Assembly (NCBI RefSeq): GCF_000153345.1
Contig: NZ_CH724125.1
Coordinates: forward strand, 1-48,456
From: Neptuniibacter caesariensis
Lineage (GTDB): Bacteria > Pseudomonadota > Gammaproteobacteria > Pseudomonadales > Balneatricaceae
DNA length: 48,456 nt
Direction: 5' to 3'
Part shown: positions 26,643 through 34,760 of the stretch, piece by piece
Layout of the letters: the number at the start of each line of letters is the position of its first letter
Position numbering within the stretch: the stretch's first letter is position 1
Translations under genes and position numbers: made by a program
The notes under the pieces: model-generated
Seen by the model: the letters and a program-made list of their open reading frames with translations, nothing else
What the model was told of the DNA's origin: nothing
Databases searched by the model: none

Positions 26643-27953
26643 GTGAAGAATATTGTTGTTTTTCTGGTTGCTTTATATAGCACGATGTTTGCTGTTAATA
26701 GCTTCGCGTCCGACGGTGATCTGGCAATAGAGATTACAAAAGGGGTTGATGAGCCTACCCCGGTCGCAGTGGTGCCTTTCTCCTGGGATGGTAGTTCTGC
26801 TTTACCCGAAGATATTGCCCGTATCGTAAGTGCTGACCTGGGACGTACCGGTCTGTTTGCGATGATGGAGCGTAAGAATATGCTCAGTTTCCCAGCGCGA
26901 AGAGATCAGGTCTTCTTCCGTGACTGGCGGGTAAGCAATACCGAATTTTTGGTTATTGGTCGTCAACAGCCCGCTGCTAATGGCGAGTTGGTTGTTGAAT
27001 TTGAGCTCTACGATGTTCTAAAAGAGCAGCCGCTATTAGCAGAGCGTGTTACCGGTCGTCGTGACAATATGCGCGGTATTGCGCACTATATTTCTGACAT
27101 GATCTACGAAAAACTGACCGGAATTCGTGGTGCGTTCTCGACTCGCATTGTTTATGTCACTGCACATGCATTTGGCGAAGGTAAAGTTCGCTACCGTTTG
27201 AAAATGGCTGATGCAGATGGCGCTCGTCCGATTACAATTCGAGAGCAGAGCGAGCCTATTATGTCGCCAACCTGGTCACGAGATGCGACGAAATTGGCCT
27301 ATGTTTCATTCGAAACAGGTAAGCCGCGTATCTATATACAGCACTTAGCTACTGGGAAGCGAGAGCGTTTGCCGTCTTTCCGTGGTTTGAACGGTGCACC
27401 GGCGTGGTCCCCAGATGGTACGAAGCTGGCGCTGGTTCTGTCGAAAGATGGCAACCCGGAAATATACATTCAGGATCTGCGTTCGCCGCGTTTGATTCGT
27501 GTGACTCATCATTACGGAATTGATACCGAACCAACCTGGTCACCGGATGGGCAATCCCTGATCTTTACATCTGACCGTGGGGGGCAGCCGCAGATTTACC
27601 GTATCCACCTGCCGACTCGTCAATTAGAGCGAATTACCTATGAAGGTAATTACAATTCACGTGGTCGATTAACCCTGGATGGGCGTTTCCTGGCGATGGT
27701 GCACCGAGGCAATGATAATGTGTTCCGTATCGCGGTTCAGGATCTGAAGACAGGGCGCCTGGATGTGCTAACGGATACTTTCCTGGATGAATCTCCAACC
27801 ATTGCTCCCAATGGCAGTATTATTCTATATGCAACTCAGAAAGGGGTTAAAGGTGTTCTGGGTGGTGTAACACTAGATGGCAACGTCAGATTCATTTTGC
27901 CATCAGCAAGTGGTGATGTAAGGGAACCTGCGTGGAGTCCCTACTTGCAATAA
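26643..27953 (+). CDS. tolB: Tol-Pal system protein TolB
   Basis: A periplasmic beta-propeller that binds Pal and TolA. The frame is open further upstream, but the GTG at 26643 is the likely start: AGGGAGAT lies six bases before it and the product opens with a signal peptide (MKNIVVFLVALYSTMFAVNS, cleaved near SFA). This gives 436 residues. An N-terminal alpha/beta domain is followed by propeller blades with repeated WSPDG motifs (APAWSPDG, EPTWSPDG). The longer upstream frame overlaps tolA and is rejected. Confidence 0.95.
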   Translation: MKNIVVFLVALYSTMFAVNSFASDGDLAIEITKGVDEPTPVAVVPFSWDGSSALPEDIARIVSADLGRTGLFAMMERKNMLSFPARRDQVFFRDWRVSNTEFLVIGRQQPAANGELVVEFELYDVLKEQPLLAERVTGRRDNMRGIAHYISDMIYEKLTGIRGAFSTRIVYVTAHAFGEGKVRYRLKMADADGARPITIREQSEPIMSPTWSRDATKLAYVSFETGKPRIYIQHLATGKRERLPSFRGLNGAPAWSPDGTKLALVLSKDGNPEIYIQDLRSPRLIRVTHHYGIDTEPTWSPDGQSLIFTSDRGGQPQIYRIHLPTRQLERITYEGNYNSRGRLTLDGRFLAMVHRGNDNVFRIAVQDLKTGRLDVLTDTFLDESPTIAPNGSIILYATQKGVKGVLGGVTLDGNVRFILPSASGDVREPAWSPYLQ

Positions 27954-27984
27954 TTCTTTATAGACATTAACTTATGTTCAGTTT

Positions 27985-28013
27985 TTGGCATGGCGGCTTT
28001 AACTAAATATTAT
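27985..28013 (+). promoter_or_regulatory. Candidate internal promoter for pal
   Basis: TTGGCA (27985-27990) and TATTAT (28008-28013) are spaced by 17 bp in the 95-bp tolB-pal gap. The gap and element quality suggest that pal, an abundant lipoprotein, has its own promoter. Confidence 0.6.
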
Positions 28014-28048
28014 GATTGCTGATTAGCAGCAAATAACAGGAGTGATCA

Positions 28049-28564
28049 ATGCGAGCTTCCAACGTAACTAAAGCGGTTGCACTAGCTCTATCCGTAGCAT
28101 GGGTAGCAGGTTGTTCTACAGGTGGTAGCAACACTGAAGGTGGCGCAAACACAGGTACTGATACTGGTACTACACAGGGTGTAGGTCAGGGTAACGGTGT
28201 TAGCGGTTCTTCAATGTCTGATGTTGCAAACCTACAGACAGTTTTCTACTTTGACTTCGATAAGTCTGTAGTTAAAGCTGCTGGTTTTGCAGATCTGGAA
28301 AAGCACGCGGCTTATCTGTCAGCGAACCCATCTGCACAGGTTGTTCTTGAGGGCCACGCTGATGAGCGCGGTACTCGTGAATACAACATCGCACTGGGTG
28401 AGCGTCGTGCTAAAGCTGTAGCGCGTTTCCTACAGGTGAACGGTGCATCTGGTTCACAGATCGAAACAGTGAGTTTCGGTGAAGAGAAGCCAGCCGTACT
28501 GGGTCACAGCGAAGCAAGCTGGAGCCAGAACCGTCGCGTGGAACTGAAGTACGTAACTCGATAA
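28049..28564 (+). CDS. pal: Peptidoglycan-associated lipoprotein Pal
   Basis: An outer-membrane lipoprotein anchored to peptidoglycan. The signal peptide ends in the lipobox VAGC, with C22 as the acylated cysteine. A Gly/Thr/Ser-rich linker (23-60) precedes the OmpA-like domain, with VFYFDFDKSVV and the diaminopimelate-binding GHADERGTREYNIALGERRA block. It is 171 residues and has a good ribosome site (AGGAGTG). Confidence 0.97.
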   Translation: MRASNVTKAVALALSVAWVAGCSTGGSNTEGGANTGTDTGTTQGVGQGNGVSGSSMSDVANLQTVFYFDFDKSVVKAAGFADLEKHAAYLSANPSAQVVLEGHADERGTREYNIALGERRAKAVARFLQVNGASGSQIETVSFGEEKPAVLGHSEASWSQNRRVELKYVTR

Positions 28565-28567
28565 TTT

Positions 28568-29362
28568 ATGTTGTCTAAGAAGACCGTACTGACTTCAACA
28601 TTAGCGCTGGTTATCAGCGCTAATGTTGTTGCTGAAGAAGTCCCTGTGATCGATTTGGGTGGTGGAACTGTACCTTCACAGGTTACAAATGCGCCGCAAC
28701 AAGTTTATACAGCGTCTAAAAACAGCGAACTGATGATGATTGTCCTGCAGTTGCAGGATGAGGTGCGTGCCCTGCGTGGGCAGATTGAGCAGCAGGATCA
28801 TCGAATTAAGCAGATGGAACGTCAGCAGTTGGATCGTTACCGTGATCTGGATCGACGTATCTCGTCTGTACAACAGAGTGGTGTGGCACCTTCAACCGTT
28901 GCTACAACATCCTCAGTAAGTGCTTCGGCCGCGCAGCCTTCAACAGGCTTCCAGCCACCCAAGCCAGAAATGGTTCAGCCTGATGCTGCACCTAGCGATG
29001 CAAAAGCCTATCGCGAAGCATTTGGTTTGGTGAGAGAGCGCAACTATCCTAAGGCAATCGAAGCCTTCACTAATTTCATCAAGGACTATCCGCAAAGTGC
29101 ACGACTAGCCAATGCACATTACTGGTTAGGTGAGATCTATCTTGCCGAACAGAAACCAGAGCTTGCGCGAGAATCTTTTGTTCAGGTTATCACTAACTTT
29201 GCAGATCATCGCAAAGCCCCTGATGCGGCCTATAAGCTGGGTATTGTCTATGATCAGCTTGGCGATAAGGCTAAATCAGTTGAATACCTGGATATGGTGA
29301 TTAATAAATACCCTGACTCTTCTGCTGTTCGTTTAGCGAAAGAGTTTAAACGCTTGCAATAA
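28568..29362 (+). CDS. cpoB: Cell division coordinator CpoB (YbgF)
   Basis: A periplasmic protein that coordinates Tol-Pal constriction with peptidoglycan synthesis. The 264-residue protein has a signal peptide (about 1-22, ending NVVA), a coiled-coil segment (about 53-100) for trimerisation, a Ser/Thr/Ala linker and C-terminal TPR repeats (about 140-264). It starts only 3 bp after pal. Confidence 0.93.
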   Translation: MLSKKTVLTSTLALVISANVVAEEVPVIDLGGGTVPSQVTNAPQQVYTASKNSELMMIVLQLQDEVRALRGQIEQQDHRIKQMERQQLDRYRDLDRRISSVQQSGVAPSTVATTSSVSASAAQPSTGFQPPKPEMVQPDAAPSDAKAYREAFGLVRERNYPKAIEAFTNFIKDYPQSARLANAHYWLGEIYLAEQKPELARESFVQVITNFADHRKAPDAAYKLGIVYDQLGDKAKSVEYLDMVINKYPDSSAVRLAKEFKRLQ

Positions 29363-29378
29363 CTCTTTGGTAAATCTC

Positions 29379-30062
29379 ATGAATACATCTGCTGGTAAAA
29401 AGGCAGTCGTGTTGCTATCTGGTGGTCTGGATTCGGCAACAGCTTTAGCTATGGCTGCTGATCGCGGCTATGACTGCTACGTTCTTAGTTTTGATTATGG
29501 TCAGCGTTCGTTGACTGAACTGAATGCGGCTAAGGAGATTGCCAAGCAGTTAAATGCCAGGGAGCATAGGGTTATACGCCTGCATCTTGAAGATTTTGGC
29601 GGATCTGCGCTGACAGATCACAGTATCGACGTACCTGAAGAGGAAACGGATGATATTCCGGTTACTTACGTTCCAGCACGTAATACAGTATTCCTGTCTC
29701 TTGCGTTAGGCTGGGCCGAAGTGCTTGAAGCAGATTCCATTTTTATCGGTGTAAACGCTGTTGATTACTCTGGCTACCCTGATTGCCGCCCTGAGTATAT
29801 TGCTGCTTTTGAGACGATGGCTAATCTGGCAACTAAACGTGGTGTTAATGGCGATCCGATCAAAATCGAGACGCCACTGATCGACCTGACCAAGGAAGCG
29901 ATTATTCAGGAAGGCACGCGTTTGGGAGTTGATTACGGGTTAACAGTTTCCTGTTATCAGGCGGACGACTCCGGTCGTGCATGTGGTAATTGCGACAGTT
30001 GTCGCCTGCGTGCTCTAGGTTTCACGGATGCTGGTTTGGAAGATCCAACCCGCTATCAATAA
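29379..30062 (+). CDS. queC: 7-cyano-7-deazaguanine synthase QueC
   Basis: It converts 7-carboxy-7-deazaguanine to preQ0 in queuosine biosynthesis. The 227-residue protein (ATG at 29379; an in-frame TTG lies 12 bases upstream) has the ATP pyrophosphatase loop [12 protein letters not shown] and the zinc site in [18 protein letters not shown]. The CDG synthase gene queE, which commonly lies between cpoB and queC, is absent here, so queE must be elsewhere. Confidence 0.96.
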   Translation: MNTSAGKKAVVLLSGGLDSATALAMAADRGYDCYVLSFDYGQRSLTELNAAKEIAKQLNAREHRVIRLHLEDFGGSALTDHSIDVPEEETDDIPVTYVPARNTVFLSLALGWAEVLEADSIFIGVNAVDYSGYPDCRPEYIAAFETMANLATKRGVNGDPIKIETPLIDLTKEAIIQEGTRLGVDYGLTVSCYQADDSGRACGNCDSCRLRALGFTDAGLEDPTRYQ

Positions 30063-30066
30063 AAGC

Positions 30067-30094
30067 TTGCATTACAGAAACGGGTGCGTAAAAT
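30067..30094 (+). promoter_or_regulatory. Candidate tRNA-Lys promoter
   Basis: TTGCAT (30067-30072) and TAAAAT (30089-30094), spaced by 16 bp, are followed by a GC-rich discriminator (ACGCGC), as in stringently controlled stable-RNA promoters. The -35 lies 5 bp after the queC stop codon. Confidence 0.6.
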
Positions 30095-30110
30095 ACGCGC
30101 TCTCTGTGAC

Positions 30111-30186
30111 GGGTCGTTAGCTCAGTCGGTAGAGCAGTTGGCTTTTAACCAATTGGTCATAGGTTCGAATCCTATACGACCCACCA
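30111..30186 (+). tRNA. tRNA-Lys (anticodon UUU)
   Basis: A 76-base cloverleaf. The acceptor stem is GGGTCGT/ACGACCC; the D-arm is TAGCTCAGTCGGTAGAGCA; the anticodon loop CTTTTAA carries TTT; the T-loop is TTCGAAT and CCA is encoded. It sits between queC and nadA, a frequent place for tRNA-Lys in gammaproteobacteria. A short terminator follows. Confidence 0.97.
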
Positions 30187-30197
30187 CTTTAAAAACT

Positions 30198-30218
30198 CCA
30201 GCCTCGGCTGGTTTTTTT
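30198..30218 (+). terminator. Terminator of tRNA-Lys
   Basis: CCAGC and GCTGG pair around CTCG and are followed by seven T residues. Confidence 0.85.
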
Positions 30219-30230
30219 ATGCCTGAAAGT

Positions 30231-30440
30231 CTGTCGAACCCAGCCGAAGTCTGTCGAACCCAGCCGAAGTCAGTCGAAGTCAGCCGAAGTCAGCCGAAGT
30301 CAGCCGAACCCAGCCGAACCCAGCCGAACCCAGCCGAACCCAGCCGAACCCAGCCGAACCCAGCCGAACCCAGCCGAACCCAGCCGAACCCAGCCGAACC
30401 CAGCCGAACCCAGCCGAACCCAGCCGAACCCAGCCGAAGT
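30231..30440. repeat. 10-bp tandem repeat array (21 copies)
   Basis: Twenty-one directly repeated 10-base units run without interruption. Thirteen consecutive units at 30301-30430 are identical (CAGCCGAACC). The flanking units are variants: CTGTCGAACC twice, CAGTCGAAGT once and CAGCCGAAGT five times. The period equals about one DNA helical turn. A reading frame across it encodes only a Pro/Ala/Glu/Ser/Arg/Thr/Gln/Asn repeat and is judged non-coding. It fills the space between the tRNA-Lys terminator and the nadA promoter. Identical internal units suggest recent expansion by slippage. Confidence 0.97.
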
Positions 30441-30453
30441 TGACTGGTCCTAG

Positions 30454-30481
30454 CTGACCCTCTCCCCATTTATGCTATAAT
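30454..30481 (+). promoter_or_regulatory. nadA promoter
   Basis: CTGACC (30454-30459), a 16-bp spacer and an extended -10, TGC-TATAAT (TATAAT at 30476-30481), form a strong sigma-70 promoter 14 bp beyond the repeat array and 93 bp before nadA. Confidence 0.7.
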
Positions 30482-30574
30482 GCGCCCCCTTCAACATCTG
30501 TGACACTTCAGATGACTGTGCTGCTCGGGTGAGAGAGCGGTGTTAGATGTAGAACATATGAGTATAGAGATCAC

Positions 30575-31627
30575 ATGCTGAGCCAACAGGATATTTCGGA
30601 TCGCATCCTTATTCAGGAGCACTTTGCTAAAGAACATCTTCCGCTTGATATGACCATTGAGCAGGTCGAAGAGCATCGTCAGAAGATTAAACAGCTTCTT
30701 AAAGAGAAGGATGCCTGCCTGGTCGCGCATTACTACACTGACCCTGTGCTTCAGCAGCTTGCTGATGAAACAGGCGGCTGTGTCTCTGATTCCCTTGAAA
30801 TGGCTCGCTTTGGTAACGCGCATGAAGCGAGTACGCTAGTCGTAGCCGGTGTTAAGTTTATGGGTGAGACAGCGAAGATACTGACACCTGAGAAAAAAGT
30901 GGTGATGCCGACTATAGAGGCAACATGTTCTCTGGATATCGGTTGTCCAATCGATGAGTTTTCTGCTTTCTGTGACGCGCATCCTGATCATGAAGTGGTT
31001 GTGTATGCGAATACATCGGCTGCTGTTAAAGCACGCGCTGACTGGGTGGTGACCTCGAGCATCGCGCTTCAGGTTGTAGAGCATCTTGCCGATCAGGGCA
31101 AGAAAGTGATTTGGGCGCCTGATAAGCACCTGGGTACTTATGTTCAGCGCCAGACAGGCATTGAAATGCTGATGTGGGATGGTGCTTGTATTGTTCATGA
31201 AGAGTTTAAAGCGAAGGGTATTCTTGATCTTAAAAAGGTTTATCCTGAAGCGGCTGTGTTAGTACACCCTGAATCCCCAGACGCTGTTGTTGAATTGGCT
31301 GATGCAGTGGGTTCAACTACTCAGATTATCAATGCAGCACGTGACCTGCCGAATGAGCAGTTCATCGTAGCGACTGACAAGGCGATCTTCTACAAGATGC
31401 AGCAGGCTGCGCCGGGTAAGCAATTCATTGAGGCGCCTACAGGTGGCTCAGGAGCGACTTGCCGTAGTTGTGCGCATTGCCCGTGGATGGCAATGAATGG
31501 ACTTGAGAGCGTGCTACACGCCCTTGAAACCGGCAAAGATGAAATCTTTGTAGATGAAGAGCTGATTGTTGATGCCAGAAAGCCATTGCAGCGAATGCTG
31601 GATTTCTCTGCCAGTCTTAAAGGTTAA
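30575..31627 (+). CDS. nadA: Quinolinate synthase NadA
   Basis: This [4Fe-4S] enzyme condenses iminoaspartate with dihydroxyacetone phosphate to give quinolinate in NAD synthesis. It is 350 residues. Family landmarks are [16 protein letters not shown], the cysteines in [16 protein letters not shown] and [13 protein letters not shown], and [10 protein letters not shown]. The start ATG has only a weak ribosome site (TAGAGA). A terminator follows directly. Confidence 0.97.
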   Translation: MLSQQDISDRILIQEHFAKEHLPLDMTIEQVEEHRQKIKQLLKEKDACLVAHYYTDPVLQQLADETGGCVSDSLEMARFGNAHEASTLVVAGVKFMGETAKILTPEKKVVMPTIEATCSLDIGCPIDEFSAFCDAHPDHEVVVYANTSAAVKARADWVVTSSIALQVVEHLADQGKKVIWAPDKHLGTYVQRQTGIEMLMWDGACIVHEEFKAKGILDLKKVYPEAAVLVHPESPDAVVELADAVGSTTQIINAARDLPNEQFIVATDKAIFYKMQQAAPGKQFIEAPTGGSGATCRSCAHCPWMAMNGLESVLHALETGKDEIFVDEELIVDARKPLQRMLDFSASLKG

Positions 31628-31634
31628 TAAAAAC

Positions 31635-31659
31635 GCCCGCTTGTAAGCGGGCTTTTTTT
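31635..31659 (+). terminator. Terminator after nadA
   Basis: An 8-bp stem, GCCCGCTT/AAGCGGGC, is followed by seven T residues. It lies 3 bp before the convergent protease gene's stop. Confidence 0.92.
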
Positions 31660-31662
31660 GTA

Positions 31663-33099
31663 TCAGAAATCGAGATTTAGGGATTCCCTGACTTGTTTTG
31701 CATCCTCTCGGCGTTGCTCAAATTTGGCTCTTTCTGCAGTGCTTAAGCTTTCGTCTTTAAGTGCAAACTCAATTTGCCGGAGGGCGCGATCAACATTGGC
31801 TGTTAATAGAAAGTATTCGATTCTGGCTTCATGAACGCCAACAATATTTCCCTCAAGCCCATAGGATTCAGCTAAAAGATACCAAGCCCGGCTATCGTTA
31901 GGATTCCGTTCAACTAGATCTTCATAAACCTGCGACGCTTTGGATGGCTGCTCCATTTTCAGCAGAGCATCGGCATAAGTGAAGCTTACAGCATGATTGC
32001 CAGGGTAAACTTGCATCAACTTGCTCAGGGTTTTAACCGCAGAGCTGTAGTTCATTTGAGCCATTGCAATCTCAGCTTTTAGAAGCCTGACGCTGAGTCG
32101 TTTAGAAAAATCTTTGCTAATCGTCTTAAGGGTGGTTTCCGCTAATTCGAACTGTTTGTCTTTCATCGCCGCATAGCTAATTGCGTATTTAACTACATCT
32201 GAATTTCGTTTCTTCTGAATGGAATCCAATTCAGCGAGAAGTTGTTTCAGATCTTTTGCGTAATTAGCCTGAATTCGAGCTCTGGCAATATTGAAGTCAA
32301 TACTATCTAACTTCCTTGTTCCGCCCTTATAGCCTGCTGCTCGACTCTGGGAATCAGATATACGTGACTGAGTGACAGGGTGGGTGAGAAGAAATTCCGG
32401 TGGCACACGGCTAAATCGGGCTTGTTTTTGTAACTGTAAAAACATATTTCCCATTGCGTTCGGAGAATAGCCCGCACTGGTCAGTGTTTGCATACCAATA
32501 TAATCCGCCTCTCTTTCGTTTTGGCGGCTGAAGGCGAGTTTATTTGCGGTAGCAGCGCCAAATGAGGAGTGTAGGCCAACCACACCCGCTTCAGGGTCGG
32601 CCGCTGCTAACAGAATACTGCCCAGTATTGAGGCAATAAAAAGAGGGCGGTTGCGTCGGTCCTCTTCTAGTTGAGCCGCAAAATGCCTTTGGCTTAGATG
32701 GGCAAGTTCGTGAGCAAGTACGGAGGCAAGCTGGGCTTCATTCTGTGCAGTTAATAGAAGCCCCGTGTGTACACCAATGATACCGCCAGGCGCAGCAAAC
32801 GCATTTACGGTGGGATTATCCAGTACGAGGATTTCCAGGCGCTTGTCGAGCAACTGACTATGCGTCACCAGGCTCCATGTCAGGTCTTCAACATATTGGC
32901 TTACCAGTGCATCTTTATAAAGTCTGCTGCTTCCTCGAAGCATGCGTACCCAGGCACGTCCCAGGTTGTGTTCTTGCTGTAGCGTAAGAACACTATAGCC
33001 CGTGCCGCCAATATCAGGCAGTTGAGATTCTGCTTTTAGGGCTGAAGATGAAGAGCCCATAAGCAAGGTAATTAAAAAGGCTGATAACAAACCGCGCAT
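31663..33099 (-). CDS. bepA: M48-family metalloprotease with TPR repeats (BepA-like)
   Basis: A periplasmic zinc protease that, in the BepA family, helps outer-membrane protein assembly and quality control. The ATG at 33099 is preferred (GGAA precedes it), giving 478 residues with a signal peptide (about 1-23, ending LKA). The zinc motif is HELAHLSQRH (H130, H134) and the third ligand lies in NEREADYIG. The C-terminal half has TPR-like repeats (about 290-450). It is convergent with nadA. Confidence 0.9.
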   Translation of the reverse strand: MRGLLSAFLITLLMGSSSSALKAESQLPDIGGTGYSVLTLQQEHNLGRAWVRMLRGSSRLYKDALVSQYVEDLTWSLVTHSQLLDKRLEILVLDNPTVNAFAAPGGIIGVHTGLLLTAQNEAQLASVLAHELAHLSQRHFAAQLEEDRRNRPLFIASILGSILLAAADPEAGVVGLHSSFGAATANKLAFSRQNEREADYIGMQTLTSAGYSPNAMGNMFLQLQKQARFSRVPPEFLLTHPVTQSRISDSQSRAAGYKGGTRKLDSIDFNIARARIQANYAKDLKQLLAELDSIQKKRNSDVVKYAISYAAMKDKQFELAETTLKTISKDFSKRLSVRLLKAEIAMAQMNYSSAVKTLSKLMQVYPGNHAVSFTYADALLKMEQPSKASQVYEDLVERNPNDSRAWYLLAESYGLEGNIVGVHEARIEYFLLTANVDRALRQIEFALKDESLSTAERAKFEQRREDAKQVRESLNLDF

Positions 33100-33380
33100 A
33101 TATTTTTCCAAACCTGATTCTAGGTCTTTGCGAACACTATAAGCTATTTGGGGGCAAAGTATGAAAGATCAAAGAGTTAAGATAGGTAAACCAGTAAAAA
33201 GTTCATCATTCAAAGCCACAATTTTGCTCGAAATATTTGAAAACAGGTCTTCATAATAGTCCTTGTTAGACGGATAGATAATCGAATTTGTTTTTATTCA
33301 ATGAGTTAATGCTACATGTGGCAGAATTGTTTATAGTGATGTGCAATTTTGAATCGATAATTATAAAACTGAACTCATAG

Positions 33381-33617
33381 ATGACTGATCAAGTGTACGA
33401 CGAATTACTGGATGCTTCGGGGCTGAATTGCCCATTACCTTTGTTAAAAGCAAAACAGGCGCTGAATAAGCTTGAGCCTGGGAAAGTGCTGAAAGTTTTA
33501 GCAACTGATAATGGTTCTATAAGGGACTTCAAAGCTTACACTGATCAATCGGCTCATGAGCTCATTGACTCTCAGACAGAACAGGAGCCTTACAGCTACC
33601 TGATTAAACGAGGCTAA
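33381..33617 (+). CDS. tusA: Sulfurtransferase TusA family protein
   Basis: A small sulfur carrier for tRNA thiolation and related sulfur transfer. It is 78 residues with the diagnostic NCPLPLLKAKQALNKLEPG motif; the cysteine of CPLP is the active site. It is 11 bp from the downstream permease gene and probably cotranscribed. The 269-bp space upstream holds no other gene that I can see, only A/T-rich sequence likely to carry the promoters of the two divergent genes. Confidence 0.93.
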   Translation: MTDQVYDELLDASGLNCPLPLLKAKQALNKLEPGKVLKVLATDNGSIRDFKAYTDQSAHELIDSQTEQEPYSYLIKRG

Positions 33618-33628
33618 TCTGAACCTTT

Positions 33629-34720
33629 ATGCGCCAGATATTAAGTAAGTGGATTGAGCGTTATTTCTCAGATGAAGAAGCCTTGCTGCTCTTTGTTCTG
33701 TTAGGCGCTTCACTCATCGTTATTCTGACTTTAGGTCAGGCTCTTGCGCCGGTTTTTGCGGGGATCATTCTGGCCTTTCTGATGCAGGGCGGAGTTAATA
33801 GGTTAAGACAGCTTAATGTTCCGCATCTTCTATCGGTCATTTTAGTCTTTTTGGCGTTTGTCGGTGGTCTTGGGGCACTGTTGCTGATCGTTATGCCTTT
33901 GGCCTGGAAACAGTCGGTTAATTTATTTAATGAGCTGCCTGGTATTATGTCGGAAATCCAGTCAGTTCTGTTGTTGTTACCAGAACGCTATCCTGGCTTC
34001 ATTTCTGAAGAGCGGGTCTTAGAGCTTATCAACCTTGCGGCGGCTGAGTTATCGCAGATGGGGCAATGGGTTGTGACTTTTTCCCTTAATTCGATTACCA
34101 GCATTATTGCTCTGCTAATTTATCTGGTTCTGGTGCCTATTTTAGTGTTTTTCTTCCTGAAAGATGGTTCATCTCTGACGCGTTGGTGGGTTTCATTTCT
34201 TCCGGAAAAGCGCGACATGATGACTCAGGTTTGGCACGAAATGGATGATCAGATCGCAAATTACATACGCGGTAAGGTTATTGAGATCATTGTGGTGGGT
34301 TCGGTAACCTACATTACGTTTATTTTCCTGGGTATTAACTATGCGGCGCTTCTGGGTATTCTGGTGGGCCTGTCGGTTCTAATTCCCTATATTGGTGCGG
34401 CACTTGTGACTCTGCCAGTGGCTCTGATTGGTTTCTTCCAGTGGGGGTGGAGCAGTGAATTTATGTACCTGATGATTGCGTACGGTATTATTCAGGCGCT
34501 AGATGGGAACGTATTGGTACCGTTGCTGTTCTCGGAAGCTGTTAATCTTCATCCCGTGGCAATTATTGTGGCAGTGCTGGTGTTTGGTGGTCTTTGGGGC
34601 TTTTGGGGTGTTTTCTTTGCGATACCTCTTGCGACATTGTTTAAAGCCATTCTCAGTGCATGGCCTAAAGCTAAGCAGCAGCCCATGATAGAAGCTGAAG
34701 CAGTCGCTGAAGCTGAGTAA
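33629..34720 (+). CDS. AI-2E family transporter (PerM-like permease)
   Basis: A 363-residue inner-membrane protein with about eight helices in the AI-2E/PerM arrangement: two or three N-terminal helices, a soluble stretch, then a C-terminal group with YLVLVPILVFFFLKDG and ALDGNVLVPLLFSEAVNLHP. Family members transport autoinducer-2 or ions or have unknown substrates; nothing here picks one. The tusA-perM pair is common in gammaproteobacteria. Confidence 0.9.
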   Translation: MRQILSKWIERYFSDEEALLLFVLLGASLIVILTLGQALAPVFAGIILAFLMQGGVNRLRQLNVPHLLSVILVFLAFVGGLGALLLIVMPLAWKQSVNLFNELPGIMSEIQSVLLLLPERYPGFISEERVLELINLAAAELSQMGQWVVTFSLNSITSIIALLIYLVLVPILVFFFLKDGSSLTRWWVSFLPEKRDMMTQVWHEMDDQIANYIRGKVIEIIVVGSVTYITFIFLGINYAALLGILVGLSVLIPYIGAALVTLPVALIGFFQWGWSSEFMYLMIAYGIIQALDGNVLVPLLFSEAVNLHPVAIIVAVLVFGGLWGFWGVFFAIPLATLFKAILSAWPKAKQQPMIEAEAVAEAE

Positions 34721-34734
34721 GGAACTGGTAGATT

Positions 34735-34760
34735 AAAAACGGCGCTTAGGCGCCGTTTTT
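34735..34760. terminator. Bidirectional terminator between the perM-like gene and hrpB
   Basis: ACGGCGC (34739-34745) pairs with GCGCCGT (34750-34756) around TTAG, with A- and T-runs on both sides. The hrpB stop codon (34746-34748) lies in the loop, so the terminator encodes the last residues of HrpB. Confidence 0.9.

Noticed and set aside
30231-30440. CRISPR array
   Set aside because: The 10-bp units are contiguous with no spacers and no cas genes are present.
30084-30443. Protein gene containing the tRNA and the tandem repeat
   Set aside because: The frame overlaps the tRNA-Lys gene and the repeat, has low-complexity output and no start signal.
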